From: Bolinopsis microptera
Lineage: Eukaryota; Ctenophora; Tentaculata; Lobata; Bolinopsidae
Assembly: GCF_026151205.1 (NCBI RefSeq)
Contig: NC_087074.1
Span: 9,521,226 to 9,581,225, forward strand
Length of the DNA stretch: 60,000 bases
Direction of reading: 5' to 3'
The notes beneath the pieces are model-generated. The model had not been told where the DNA came from. It saw nothing but the letters and a program-made list of their open reading frames with translations, and did no database searches. Below are positions 23,413 through 36,330 of this stretch, in pieces (the stretch's first letter is position 1; the number at the start of each line of letters is the position of its first letter). The translations under genes and the position numbers were made by a program.

Positions 23413-23466
23413 GCACAGGAACAGTACCGCACAGGAACAGTACCGCACAGGAACAGTACCGCACAA
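23413..23466. repeat. 16-bp tandem repeat, three copies
   Basis: GCACAGGAACAGTACC occurs three times without interruption, followed by GCACAATG. Intronic, about 330 bp upstream of the exon at 23799. Confidence 0.95.
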
Positions 23467-23798
23467 TGTTCTTGATTTTATTGGCAATTTTCCAACTTCG
23501 GAGAATGCATGCAAATTCATTTTATAAATACCCGTCTTTTGGCGTCGATTATGAACACATGTTTCTATAAGCTCTGATTAAGTGAAAAGTTCGTTAATTT
23601 GATTAGTGATTATTAATTTATATAGTGTTTTGTTTCACAACAAAACACGTAGATCTAGACTGTGTAGAAATACATTCTCCACCAGGAGACGAACTGTTAC
23701 ACTGCGTGATCTTTGGTTCGTGCAATTTGGTCGCTAAATGCTGTAATCGTCCTGCAAACCAAATTTCTGCTGGTAAACATAAAATTTGTCTGTTTCAG

Positions 23799-26700
23799 GA
23801 GAAAGAGGTTCAAGATCTAAAGGCAGAGATAAGTAAACTGAGAATAGAAAATAGGAAACAAGCAAAAGAACTGAACACCCTATCAAAGGTCAGTTGCATA
23901 TTTAATTAATCGCGGGGATTATTTACACCGTCTGTCTTCAGCTAAACCCAAATGCCGGATCAGAAGTCAGACTGTTTCCTCAATCTACATTATTTCATCT
24001 CGATACGATGCTAATTTAGCTAATTGACGACCACTACAGGTAATTGACGGACCACTCGGGCCACAAACCGAAGCAGAGATCGTCAAACGAGAAAACAACG
24101 AGCTAAAACAGGAACTGAGCGAGCTTCGTAAGACAATGTTACGGCAGGAGCAGAACTATAACAAGAAAATAGGGAACACAAGACAAGATCCGGTTGAGGA
24201 CTGGAAGAAAGGACAGATAGATAAGTTACATCGGCAACTTGCTGAGGCTGAGCAAAGGGTGAGCTTCCGACGAATTAATAAACTTTGAATTTCATCGTCG
24301 ACTGATAACTTTAATTCTTTTGAGATTTTGCGCGAAAATGAATGCCATTGGTCACACTCTTTAGAAAATTGTTTGTTAATTTTGTGTCCTGGTTACAGGC
24401 AGAGGAATGTTTAGCAGACAAGATGAAGTTTGAGGAGGAATTGCTGCGAGGAAAAGAGAAGATTGCTCAACTGAGGGAAACTAGGGACACATTGAGAACC
24501 ACAAACGAGAGTATGAACAGTGAGATGAAGAAAACAACAGAAAAACTCGAGGCTGAGGTACCTGACAACTTGTTGGAAACGATTGCAAAAAAATTATTGT
24601 GATCAAGTATTACTATTCGAAGATCACATGATACAATGGCACATACCTCACAAACCTCACTCTTGGCCGTTTCATAATTAAAGATTTCAAAATTTTCCGT
24701 CCCAGATTTCGGAGCTTCACAGCAAGTACCTGGCACAAGGACGGGAGCTGGGGGAAGCAGAGAAGTTGTCCCAATCAGCGGACAACATGCGGGGTCTGGT
24801 GGAGAGACTGACGATTGAGAACGAGGAGCTAACACGTCAGAACAACCAGCTCTCCCTTCAAACTTCAGAGTTTGAGAAAGTGAGTGGCGGAATGTAGGAA
24901 TGCTAGATCATTATTTATTGATAGCTGTATTGGTTTAGATATGAATAAAATTCAAAAGCTTTAAATCCATGATTGTTATCGGCTGTGTTTAGTTAAAAGC
25001 AATATAAAGTGTAACGAATCTTAAAAAAGGGTCTTTTGCTTATCGCTGTAGATTATCGCTTAATATCAAAACCAAATATGGGATCTGCTGATTATTGCTG
25101 ATGATTATCGCTGATTTTTGAGCAGCACACTGAACGAGCGACATCTCGTCTCCATCAGATGATAGAGAAGTTGAAGAACAAAGTTTCTTCCCTGGAGATA
25201 GAGTTGGAATACAAGAGGAAAAGAGACGCGGAGGAGGAGGAAAAGAAATGGAAGAAGAGGGAGGAAGATGATGATGTGAGTATTTCGCTTGGGAGCCTCA
25301 TTCTTTAATGCGGTGATTTATATTTGTGTCCCCTGTAATCTGTATTTACATCCAATAAAATCTTGTTCTTTAGCCATTATCTAACGTACACCCCACTTGT
25401 TCAGTTGGCCTACCTGAATAGAAGACAGGCGAGGCAGCATCCTCTAATTGCTAAAACAGAGGACACAACTTACAAACCAACTGTTCCTGGTCAGCTTAAT
25501 TTCAGTGAGTTATCTTCGTCTTATCTTTACTAGTTTTCTAGATATTTATTGACTTAATCTTAATTAAATGCCCAAACTAATAGAATAAGATTGATTCTTG
25601 TCGCATCCTTAACAATCAACATTTATTCTTCTTTGTAGACGACGAAGATCTGATGGCATCCACACCTTACACAAGGAAATCTGCACCCCTCAACATGACT
25701 GATCAGAACCGTAAATCAGAGTTCCTGTCTTCAACTCGTGTTCCGGAGCATTCATCAGATCAGCTGCACCGCAAGACAGACTCGTACATGAAGGACAGAC
25801 AGTCAGATCACGCGGTGGAGAGCACCAGAAGGACGAAAATTAGCGAGTCTGAGTTCGATGGGAAGCTCCCAGCCGAGAATAACCTGCCGTTTGAGAGCAA
25901 GTACTCAAAACCAACCTCCTACTCCAAACCATCAGGTTACTAATTTTATCATTTCGCGGGAATATTAATTGGTAAATGTAGATTATCAAATATCATGACA
26001 TCTTTATATATCCTGTGATGAAAGTGTGCTGTTATACAGTTTCACCTCTTTTCAGCAGCTGCTGCTGAAGAAGACGACACATATCGAGAGGCACTGGCTA
26101 TCGTGGAGAAGTACAAGAAACTCGACCTGAGCGCAGAAAACACAGTTTCTGACGAAAACAACAAGCCCAAACCGTTCAACAACTTATCCAGTGTGTACGA
26201 TAGAATCAAGGCTGAATCTGCCGATAACAGCTCTGACAAAAGGAAAATCAGTGAGAAGAAGTGGTCTAGTGGAGTGGAGGAGAACAACAACTTGGAGCCC
26301 AATTTGAACAATAACGACGCTAAACCATGGAACTCGACAGCCTGGTTACGTCAGCAGGTTCCAGAGACCAACTACGACGGTGCCGTCACCGGATACAACG
26401 GAGGTGCAGTACTTAGATTACAATTCGTAGATTAGATAACAAATCCTATATCATTTAATATTGTCCGTATAATTCATAAACATTCTAATCAAATTGTTTT
26501 GTCGGACTACTCCATTACTTCAATAGAACTAAAACATTGAAACTCAGGCTCAGGAGCGAGCCCCAACATCGGATACACTTCTACCAACGGGTACGGATCA
26601 GATCAGATGGATTATATGAGATCTGGTGGTGGCACAAGGAAGTATGATCCCGCCACGAGATACTCCTACAGTGGCAAGTCTTACGCCCTACCGGAGAAGA

Positions 26701-27320
26701 ATAATGCCACCAGGTACATATTGGTTGTTGAATTTGGGAATATCACCCAACGGCCAACTGTGAATGACTGACTTCATACATCATGAACGACCTGACGTTA
26801 GACTTGAAGTTGAATTCTTTTCAGTAAAAGTAATTTCATGGCCGAATGTTTTCAGTAACAGAGTAAGAATGCGAGATAGTGATGATGAAGCGGAAAAGGC
26901 CGAACCCAGGGCCACCCAACCACCCCAAAACAGTAAGTTTTATTTGCTTCTGGCATTTGAATATGTCTTGGGTGGCAGCCAGACAAATCTGCGGGAATAC
27001 AAATTTAGAATTTAACGACTATAACCCAAGTTCAGGGATACCCAATTATTGTCCCAAAATACAAAACCTGCATTTCAGTAAACGAAGTACAACTGGGATG
27101 TCGAGTGGTGTTCAAGAGAGGGACTGACCTCGAACGGGGCACAGTTCGATACGCGGGACGATTGGTCGGCAAGGATGGTCAATATCTGGGTATAGAGCTT
27201 AACACAAACACAGGAAATCACGATGGCACCTATCAAAACCACACCTACTTCAAATGCAAGCCTAAACGCGGTATTTTCATCCCGATTAATAAAGTACAGT
27301 TGGTTTACCCCTCCGTGTGA
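23799..27320 (+). CDS. Coiled-coil protein with C-terminal CAP-Gly domain (core exons)
   Basis: Eleven exons join with consistent phase: 23799-23888, 24040-24258, 24399-24557, 24706-24879, 25126-25275, 25405-25504, 25639-25935, 26056-26403, 26548-26713, 26856-26932 and 27079-27320 (TGA). The first five encode about 270 residues of charged heptad coiled coil (EKEVQDLKAEISKLRIENRK and onward), then a Ser/Asn/Tyr-rich linker. The last exon is a CAP-Gly domain: LGCRVVFKRGTDLERGTVRY, GKDGQYLGIEL, and HNTYFKCKP-like NHTYFKCKPKRGIFIPINKV. CAP-Gly domains bind the EEY/F tails of tubulin and EB/CLIP proteins, so a microtubule-associated, probably dimeric, cytoskeletal or centrosomal protein is inferred. 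A C-terminal CAP-Gly behind coiled coils is less usual than the N-terminal placement of CLIP-170 and dynactin p150. The ortholog was not recognised. AATAAA at 28131 is a candidate poly(A) signal. Confidence 0.92.
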
Positions 27321-29028
27321 ACACTCTGCCTGGACACAAAGCCAACCTGGCCTCTACCTAATACTAATATTCTGCACTGATGGACACGACTGGATTAAAG
27401 AGATGGTGGTGAGAGAAACGAGACGATCTGTTCTGTTTTGTATCTTTGTACAGACTGAGACGACGATTTGAAATGTTGTATCATAATATGATCTAGAATT
27501 ATTTGTTGTAAGTAGATTTAATATTATTCTGTACAGAAGGAGTTTGACCAATGAAAGGACTTCACGAAGGATCTATTATATATTGTAAGGATTATCTGTT
27601 TTAATACATTGATCAGTGATCACCGAAAAGGACAAAGGTGCTTGTTGATATACGTTTTTATTTTAGGATATTTAGATGCATTATTTTGCTTTAAACAACT
27701 CTGTCGTAGAACATAGAAAGTCTAGACAGTAAAATACGTGATTTCTCTTAATTCTATACTATACTTTGAAGTAAGTGAAATCTTAAAAACAATATACACA
27801 CCTTGGCTTGACGTCACCACTATATAGGTTTTAACTGCATCGGGTATAGGATTTCTACCTGCCCCAGAACCTCATGCCCCAGAACCTCGTGCCCCAGATT
27901 TGTAGCTTCAGGACGTTGTGCTACAGTACTTGAACTTCGTGTCTCAAAATCTCGTGCCCAGGTCTATTTTTTATCTTTTGAAGACAAATGTGTTTAAGTC
28001 TATTTATGAAGAGTTAAGTCAATATTTATGAATATTTACCTTATTTAAGAAGTTCTGCACTGTATTTATTTTGTCAACAAGTTATACCAGGCAGATCATG
28101 TTTTACAAAATTCAAGTTTTTTAATTCTCTAAATAAACATAGGCAATTTCGGTAGGTTTTAAATTTTTCTGAGGCAAAAATTCTCGAGGACTAAAACTCG
28201 CAGATGAACTTAATTTAAAAGGTCCCAACAAAATAATAATGTCAATTTTTCAGTAAATTTCGCACTGAAAACTTCTTAAGAAAAATCCGTCATCTCTCAC
28301 GACGATGCAAATATATAAAATAAGAATGAATCTCGTTCACATATTTATAAGTTTTTATAAACATAAAGTTGAATCAAGTTAAACAATCAAGTTAAAGCTA
28401 TCATCTACAATCTTTCTCTCTGGCGATTTTTCTACGAAAAAAAATATGAATCAGCGATGGTCAAATAGCATATTAATTGAAGAACAAATTTGATCAAAAA
28501 CAATCCCAAGTTGAGTATTTAGAGCAGTTGCAGTTGTAATCAGGTCACAAGGTCAATTTCGGAAAATGTTCTATTTTAGGCAATTGTTAGGCTTTATTAA
28601 TAAAATATTTGTGAACTAATAGTAATATACAAATTCACCATGTCTGGCAAGCTTGCATGATTATCTTAATTAAGGACACGTTTTTTCAACAACTTATGAA
28701 CAATTACTATAACTTGGAGGGATCCAAATATCTATTTTAATGACCGTGTTTAATGGAAACTTCATTTTTTTTCTTCTAGCCAATGATAACAATTCCTCAC
28801 TTGGCCGCTTGCAACAGCAAAGATTTGGACCAAAAATGATCCTTATATAAACAAATATAATTTCTATCTACATCGAAGCTAGAAAATCACTGTACCAAAA
28901 GACACTCCACGTACGTTCGTCGAAACATTTCATTTGTCTGCTACCGTTGATTTTGAGTAATGCTAGTGTAACGAGCATTTACGGTCCCTTACGAACGTTC
29001 ACCTCCGTTGGCAGCTGATACCACTACT
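27321..29028. other. 3' region between convergent CAP-Gly gene and TFG
   Basis: No gene-like frame. The CAP-Gly gene (plus) and TFG (minus) converge here, so both 3' UTRs lie in this 1.7-kb AT-rich stretch. CCCCAGAACCTC-type short repeats occur at 27860-27960. AATAAAC at 28131 suits the plus-strand transcript. Confidence 0.6.
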
Positions 29029-32000
29029 TCAATAGCTGGGATATCCAGGATTGGGGTAGGGTTGAGCAGGGTAGCCTTGGAATCCTGCTCCAGTGGCGCT
29101 CATGTTGCCGGGTCTAACTGCGGTGGGGCCCTGCGGGTAGTAAGCAGGCTGGGAGGAGGGAGGCGTGGCAGTAGGAGGCTGTGTTCCGTAGTAGTTTTGT
29201 TGTTGAGGAGGAGGGGGAGGCGGTTGCTGGTGCTGTGGTGCGTACTGTGGCTGGTACTGAGAGAAAGAAAAAGTGAGAAATAGTGTTTGTTATTATTGCG
29301 ATGTTAGTGGTTAGTCTGTCTGCACTGTCACTCTGTAAGTCAGTCCGTTGGTTGATGCTCGACGCTCGTCCCTATTTTAAAATCCAGATGTTTATCAACT
29401 AGTGTGGAGTAAGAATCTGTTTGGGTTCTTTCTTCAATAATTTTCAAGACCCAATCCATACTTTGGTCATACATTCCCATGTTTTGTTCGTACAACACCA
29501 TACTTCGGTCGTGCTGTCAAAAAATATAGTTTTTTACTCAATAATTTCTACAATGTTTGCAATATTTTTGCGCGTGCGTCGCAGTGGCTACTGAAACGGT
29601 GTAGACTTGAAACAAATAATATCTATGAAAACTAGCAATAGAAAATAACGTGACAAACTATTCTCAAAAATGGAAACATTTTGAAGTATCCTAATTAATT
29701 TGCGTTAAACTGTCTCTACAGTTTTTGTATGTTTTATTAAAAGCTTTGAACTGACCCCTTCTCCCCTTTTAAAATGGATTCAGCACTAGGCTTCCAGGGG
29801 CACAAAATGACTAAACCGACCTTTCACTTCTCTGTATCTAACAAGGGAACTTCAAAGTTCCCAGGTCTAAAAAGACCAACCGATGATCAACAGCAGTCGA
29901 GATCCTTGTAACCATAACAACCTTTTAAGTTTAGTCTCAATCAAGTCAATTTACACGTGCAACTGATTTGAAACTTGCACGTGCTGGCTTTGTGTATAAA
30001 TACTGTGACAACAGGTAATCTTCCTGCCAGTATTCCTTCAAAGTTGTCATAATCTTGAATCAATACTATATACAAAGCCTTCTTCGACGTCCAAAGAAGA
30101 TATGATCATCGAAGAGATCCTACTCTTGGTAAGCTTTGCCTTACTACTAGCTGTCACTCTAGGCGGCATGATTGGAGTTTGCTGGGCACGTTCCAGGACA
30201 CTGCTCTCGAGGACATTGAAAGCCGAATGGCCAGTTACGAACTGACCAGCAATTTGGCGAACGATGAGTTCGCGGAGTACCTTGATAATAAAATCAGCAC
30301 AATGGAAAGGGCAGCAGAGAAAAGAATGCCCAAAAGAATCGTGGTGGCGGACGCCGCGACCGCACCTGAGGAAAATCCGCAGACAGCAGACACCAGCACT
30401 CAAACAAATGAGTTGCAATCTGCTAAGGTCGTCCCAATGCAGTCGGTTTCACTGCCCTTCATTATTGAAGTGAAACCGATCGCTGCTCAAAGCATGAGCC
30501 TCCGATTTATCGGTTCTCATCCTGTCATCTGAGGTGACGTACAAAGAACCAGCACTGTGTCTGCGTTTTAGTAGACTACGATTTTATCATTTTAGCAGCT
30601 ACTATCACGATTTTATCAGGATTTTAGCAACCACGACTTGGATTTTAAAAAGGCCAGGCAACAACCCTTGCTTGCGCCTCAGTGGGGGGAACAAATAGTT
30701 TCACTATCTGTTCTTCGTGCCAGCCCTTTTCTCTGTTCGATCCTGTGAAGTAACAGGATCTCACAGAAAGAAGGGTCCCACTGCCGCGGATCTTACCCGG
30801 CTGATGATCCATGGAGTGCGGTCAACTCCTAAATACGCGCATTTTAGGTAAACATTTTGCCAATTTAAACCTCATCTGAGATAGTGGTAGTTTTCTATAA
30901 TATAATTATAAGTGCGCTATATAATTATACGAGGTATGATATTTGTGTCTCATTCACCGAAATCATCGATCTAACATGCCACACATAACACACATGCAGT
31001 ATAATGTTACTCTCTCATTTCACTCATGACGAAAAGTCAAAATCTACTGTAGCATCTCGAACGCTTATTCATTTTGCTTCTTAACAGTAAACATTTGTAG
31101 TTGAGAATGTACTTCAATGTGCAGACTTTTTGATCACACAGGCAGGGTCCTTCGTTTAGGTACGCAATTTTTGTCGCTAGTCCTAACCCTACAGGGCAAA
31201 ATTTCTAGATACCCCTCAGGCACAAATTTGTAAATTAATTTAAATTGATTCTATACCACTTAAAACGAAGCAACAGTCAATTCTACTAATTTTTGGGTTT
31301 CAGTAAAAGATTTAACACCCGGCAATTTGCCAATTTTATGGTGATGTAAAGTAGTCAGGTTGCCGAAGTTGTAGTATGTCACTTGTACGAACAACTAAAC
31401 CATTCCGCGGAGGACAACGGCCCGGTAAAGTAAAATCAATACTTGAGTGCAAACAGCATTCCCCAACTCAGTCTTACAATCCCGAAATAAACAGGTCTGG
31501 TATTTGCAATTGCAAAACTCAATAGTATCATGTGAGAGTTAATCGTGTTCCTCTTCCGATGCTACGTTGGTTCGAATTCGCAAGAACATATTCATCGAAA
31601 TACAACATTGAGTAGTTCTAACTATTATCCCGTATCAACCCGTTCATTCTATTATTCAGTTGTTATGATTGTTCTAACGTGTTGGTGCTTTGCTTTGTGT
31701 TCCTTCTGACCACGCTTACAAACCTTACATAGACAGTCCCTGTTCGATCTTTTGTTTGTAGTGGGTTGTCTTGATTCAGGTTTTCTGCTTCACAACTTCA
31801 TTTTTTTAAATCTTCCCACCAAAATTCATGCTCCATAACAAGTCTCCTTATCTACTAACGTGTTCTGGTGGCAATTACACTTTACGAAGACCCGGGGCTA
31901 CATTGAGCCAAAAATGGATTTTCTGTGAACATCTTAAAAACGAAGCACCACTCTATTATGTTGCTTCAAAAGTTGATATAAACGTGGCCTTTGAATTGCG

Positions 32001-35000
32001 GCTATTTTAAGTGAAAATTCGAGTCTACGACGCTCAGAGACCAAGATACAAATTTTCAAAATTTGCGCCTGATGAATATTTAGAAATGTTGCCCTGTTAG
32101 AAAGTTAGCAAAACAAATTGCACAACTACACACTGCTACTAGAGTAAACTAACTCAAACATTCTCAGCACAGTAAAACTTCACCCCAATAAAAAGAGCTT
32201 GAATCATAAACAAACAGTAAGCTAATGGTCCGCTAATAGAAATAAACTGGAGACAAACCGCGTGTTGGGGAGGGTAGTGCTGAAAATGTTGCTGAGTTGG
32301 GGGCTGCTGCTGAGTTGGGGGCTGCATTGCACCTCCCTGCATGTTGGGCGCAGCTGTACCTCCACTGACCTAACGGATACAGTAGTATCTTCAAATCATG
32401 AATATTTAACTGAACTATGATTATTCAAGCGAAACATGCAGCGTGATTAGCCGGGTGGTAAACAGCTAGCATATATATAATACCTCTCAGTGGAACAAGA
32501 TATTGTGACATACTTATTATTTAATGGGTTGATAATTGGGAGATAATTAACGGACGTTAGCAATCTACCTGTAACTGGCCAGGTCTGTAATGTTGGTAAT
32601 GTACACTAGTGGCGGTGACCTGTGAGTTTGATCTAGTACTAGCAACGCTAATCACCACTTTAATCACCACTAGATACCACTAATTGGGACTAATCACCCT
32701 AGTTACTACACGTGCTAGATACGAGCTTTATGACTAATTATCCTTCCGCAGAGCATTAGTTAAAATTAATGTAATCTTCACTTTTTAAACTTTTTCTTCA
32801 ATTATTCGGAATATCGCTACAACAAGAACGAAAACTAACCGAAGCAGTTGGGTGGGGCGAATTAGGATTACTTGCAGGCTGGCTGGGTGGAGTCTGCTGA
32901 TTTGGTGCAACACTCGGCTGGGACGGCTGGGACGGCTGGCTGCTCACACTCTGCTGCTGACTGCTCACACTTTGAGTTGGTGTGACAGGTTCTGGCTCAG
33001 TGCGGGAGGAGGGTCCTTGTTGGGGGCTGGGTGTTACTGTCACAGTCTGCTTGGTCATGTCGTACTCACTGCGACCTCCGTTTTTCATTTGGAATGTTGC
33101 ACTGCTCTAAAAATAGATTTGTGTTATTTTATAAAACAGATAAGTTTTTTAAAGATCGATGTAAATTGTAATATTATCTTAATCATCTTCTGTGGACTGT
33201 GACGACAACATTTTTAAATTAGCCGGGATTCGAACGGAAAAATTAACCTCAGCTAACAATAACTTTTTTCAAATGGATAAATACCATAGGTTACTATAAT
33301 TAATTAATTTATTAATATGATTATTACCCCGCTTGAAAGGGAACTGGCTGCAGATTGGCTGGGTTTAACTTCCTGCTTGTTGGGAGCCCTGCCACTGCTG
33401 TTCAGAGGATCAAACTCTGCCGTCGTGGCTGGGTCGTGCTTTACTGCTGCTACAACCGGCTTCTTCACTGTCGGGATGATTAGGTAATTAAGTAATTAGG
33501 TTACATAATTAGGTCACTTAATAACAGGTTTAATTTCTTGTTTTTCATATTACTCATATTGGGTGAAGTCCGGCCAAAATCTACTTTTCGTATAATTTTG
33601 AAATAACCAGTGGGACACAAAATGACGACCTCACGAAAGAAAGATTGTTAGGAAGTTTTGTAGTTTCAGTTGTCTTTATAAGACTAAGGTGGGGCACATA
33701 CTGTAGAAATGATCCTAACGAGTATTTGGACCTACGCCAAGTTTAAGTCTTCTGGTTACTCCGGTGTGGAATGTAGATAATTTATTCGTTAAATATGCTT
33801 CACAATTAAGTCGTTTGTCACTCTAACCTTCAATATCAAAAGCAAAATGAAGCTTTTGTATTCCGAGTTACGGGACTGGTTTTTTTCGGTACATCATAAT
33901 TAGGTTAGCCTCGATATTCACTGTCATGCAATACTGTAAGCTTATTAGGGGAGGGGGCACTCATTGCGGTATGATTGGACTGTAGAGAGGTTTATACTTT
34001 CATACGACAATGCTATGTGTGTTTTCAAATATAATATGCGGGTTTATACATTTGCATTTCAACTGCGATAGTGAAGTCCCGGCCGTAGGCACGGGTTACA
34101 CTAGTATTATAATAATACTAGAAAGCCCGTGGTCACAGGGAGGAAGCTAATAGTATTCTTTCGTAGTCAGTTTTTACAGCACCAACAAATATCCATCACA
34201 ACCGAAGAAACAGCCAATTAAACTATAACTCGCACTGAACACCACGTAATAACAAAAAACCGATCAAAATGCCCCTCTCAAATCCTTGCACGTGCAACTT
34301 GCAAGTGCACTTTTAACCCTCGTTACCATGGTAACTACGCAACTTCCTATTTATCGTCTGATTTGCACGTGGGCGGTCGTACAGCAGAAAGAATCTTTTG
34401 AATTATAATAGAGATAAGTTAATAGAGTAGAAAATTGTATATGATATAATATGATATCTTGCTTTACAAATGTCTCGACTTTCTAACTGTGAACCTTTTT
34501 TGTTCATTTTGTTCCAGTTCATATATTTGTTTGCCCGATTTTCTTCTTTTTGTGTGGCTCAGGAATATGAGGTGTGAAAGTTAAACAAGGTAAAGAGCTT
34601 ACCCAGCTTATCACGTGACTACTTATCACGTGACATCCTTTGTTAAAGTAACATTTGTCATGCTTGTTTACTTGTTAACATTATTCAATGACGCAAGATT
34701 GTATGCAGAAAACCACGATTCGTTTGTGAATAATTACGTTAAATTGTTAAAATTCGATCAAGTAAAATTAAAAGCAAAACCAACGCCAAATGTTCTGACT
34801 ACTCCAGTCTCCGACTTGAATCAACAATTCATTAGCACGTGCGTTATGATGAGGTCACTATGGACGCTTATACTCGATATCAAAAGTAAAAGTAAGCTTT
34901 TGATTTTCGATTATAGATCTATAAATATGCTATGTTTATGCTAGAGTGCTAACTCTCAATCATTTTCAATCAAATTTTCTGGTTTCCGTTTGAGTTTTCT

Positions 35001-36299
35001 AGTCAAGCTTCTCACCTTCGCTACAATTCTCGGGAGAGTTGAGCCTACATTTAATCTGATCGTTGTTTTAAAATTGGTTTATATTATAGACCATTTGACA
35101 CAATATTCTCAGAATAGACTCTGCTGTAGAATGAGTGGTGATGCTCGGTCTGTTTCCCCTTGGGTAGGAGCTTGTTGTGCCGGCATAGCAACATTGGCTC
35201 ATTTGGTTATGATAGTTTACAATGCTATATGGATTGGCCCGACAATTGGTTGTAAGTGTAAGCGCAAATTATTTACATATAATTTACGAGATTTTCACTA
35301 CAAAATATAAATATTGCTAGAAATGTTCAAAAAAAACTTCTTATCCAGAGAATGTTAGTGATACATGCCAAACGCCAATCTAAAAAATCATTTACTTTTA
35401 CAGCTATATATATATTGATAATGCTGTTGGTTCTGTTGGCACCTACAGCTCTAGCGGGAACTATGACAGGGATGAGAATATATCAAATTAAAAAAGACCG
35501 CGGTAAGGTTATTTTTAAATTTTATAAAGTGCAGTCTTTGAAATATGAATTAAGTGTAATATTTTACTGACATACGATTAAGTCTGGATACTTTAAATAA
35601 TCATTAGTCAATTAATATACATATTATGGTTTTTTAAAGAATGCCGTAAATTATGATAGATAATTTTGCCATTTTTTATGTAACTCTCCATACAATATTA
35701 CTTTCAGTGAGAATGAGGACATTAATGATCATCTTAGGAGTCATATCAAGTAAGTTGAGGGGAGGTGAGGAAGGGGGAGAATTACATCATGTTATATTTC
35801 AATCAACTGATAAAAAACTTATTATTATTTTGTGACCGAATGATTTTTTGTGAGCTCTTCAGTCTTCGTCTTATAATGCACCTTATTTACAGCAATAATC
35901 TCACTGGGCTTCTGCGCATTTCTAATCTGGCCGTTTCTTTTCGATGACCCGGTCCCAGTCGAGTGGCTCGTTAACATAGTCCTTCACGGAGTATCGGTGG
36001 TAGCCCACTTCATCAACGTGTCTATCTCTTGCTGTTGTGATAGCAACAATGTCATCTCGTCTCAGCAAGAAACCCCAACACTCGTGTTCGTACAACCCGG
36101 TCTACAACTCTACCCCTCTTTATATTAAAAGGTGTTTAAAAGTTTAGAAGGACTTTATCCGTTAACTAGAGCTTTGAACAATCTTGAACGTGGTATGATA
36201 TAATGTGGCAGTCTTTGTGTAAGATTTATTTACTTTTGGTACTATAAAAACTCAATCCTGTGATCCAACACTAGTGCTCTTAACTTCTTAAAATATATT

Positions 36300-36330
<31 letters not shown>

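Larger units (their letters stand above)
17265..23798 (+). other. 6.5-kb inferred intron, no supported gene
   Basis: Phase-0 exons at 17163-17264 and 23799-23888 bracket this stretch. Only short unrelated ORFs were seen, none with flanking splice sites in a compatible phase. It contains small tandem repeats (18770, 20840, 21770, 23410) and no identifiable mobile-element coding sequence. Confidence 0.5.

Noticed and set aside
29008-29283. Plus-strand ORF rich in Arg, Gly and Val.
   Set aside because: Antisense shadow of the Gln/Pro-rich last TFG exon.
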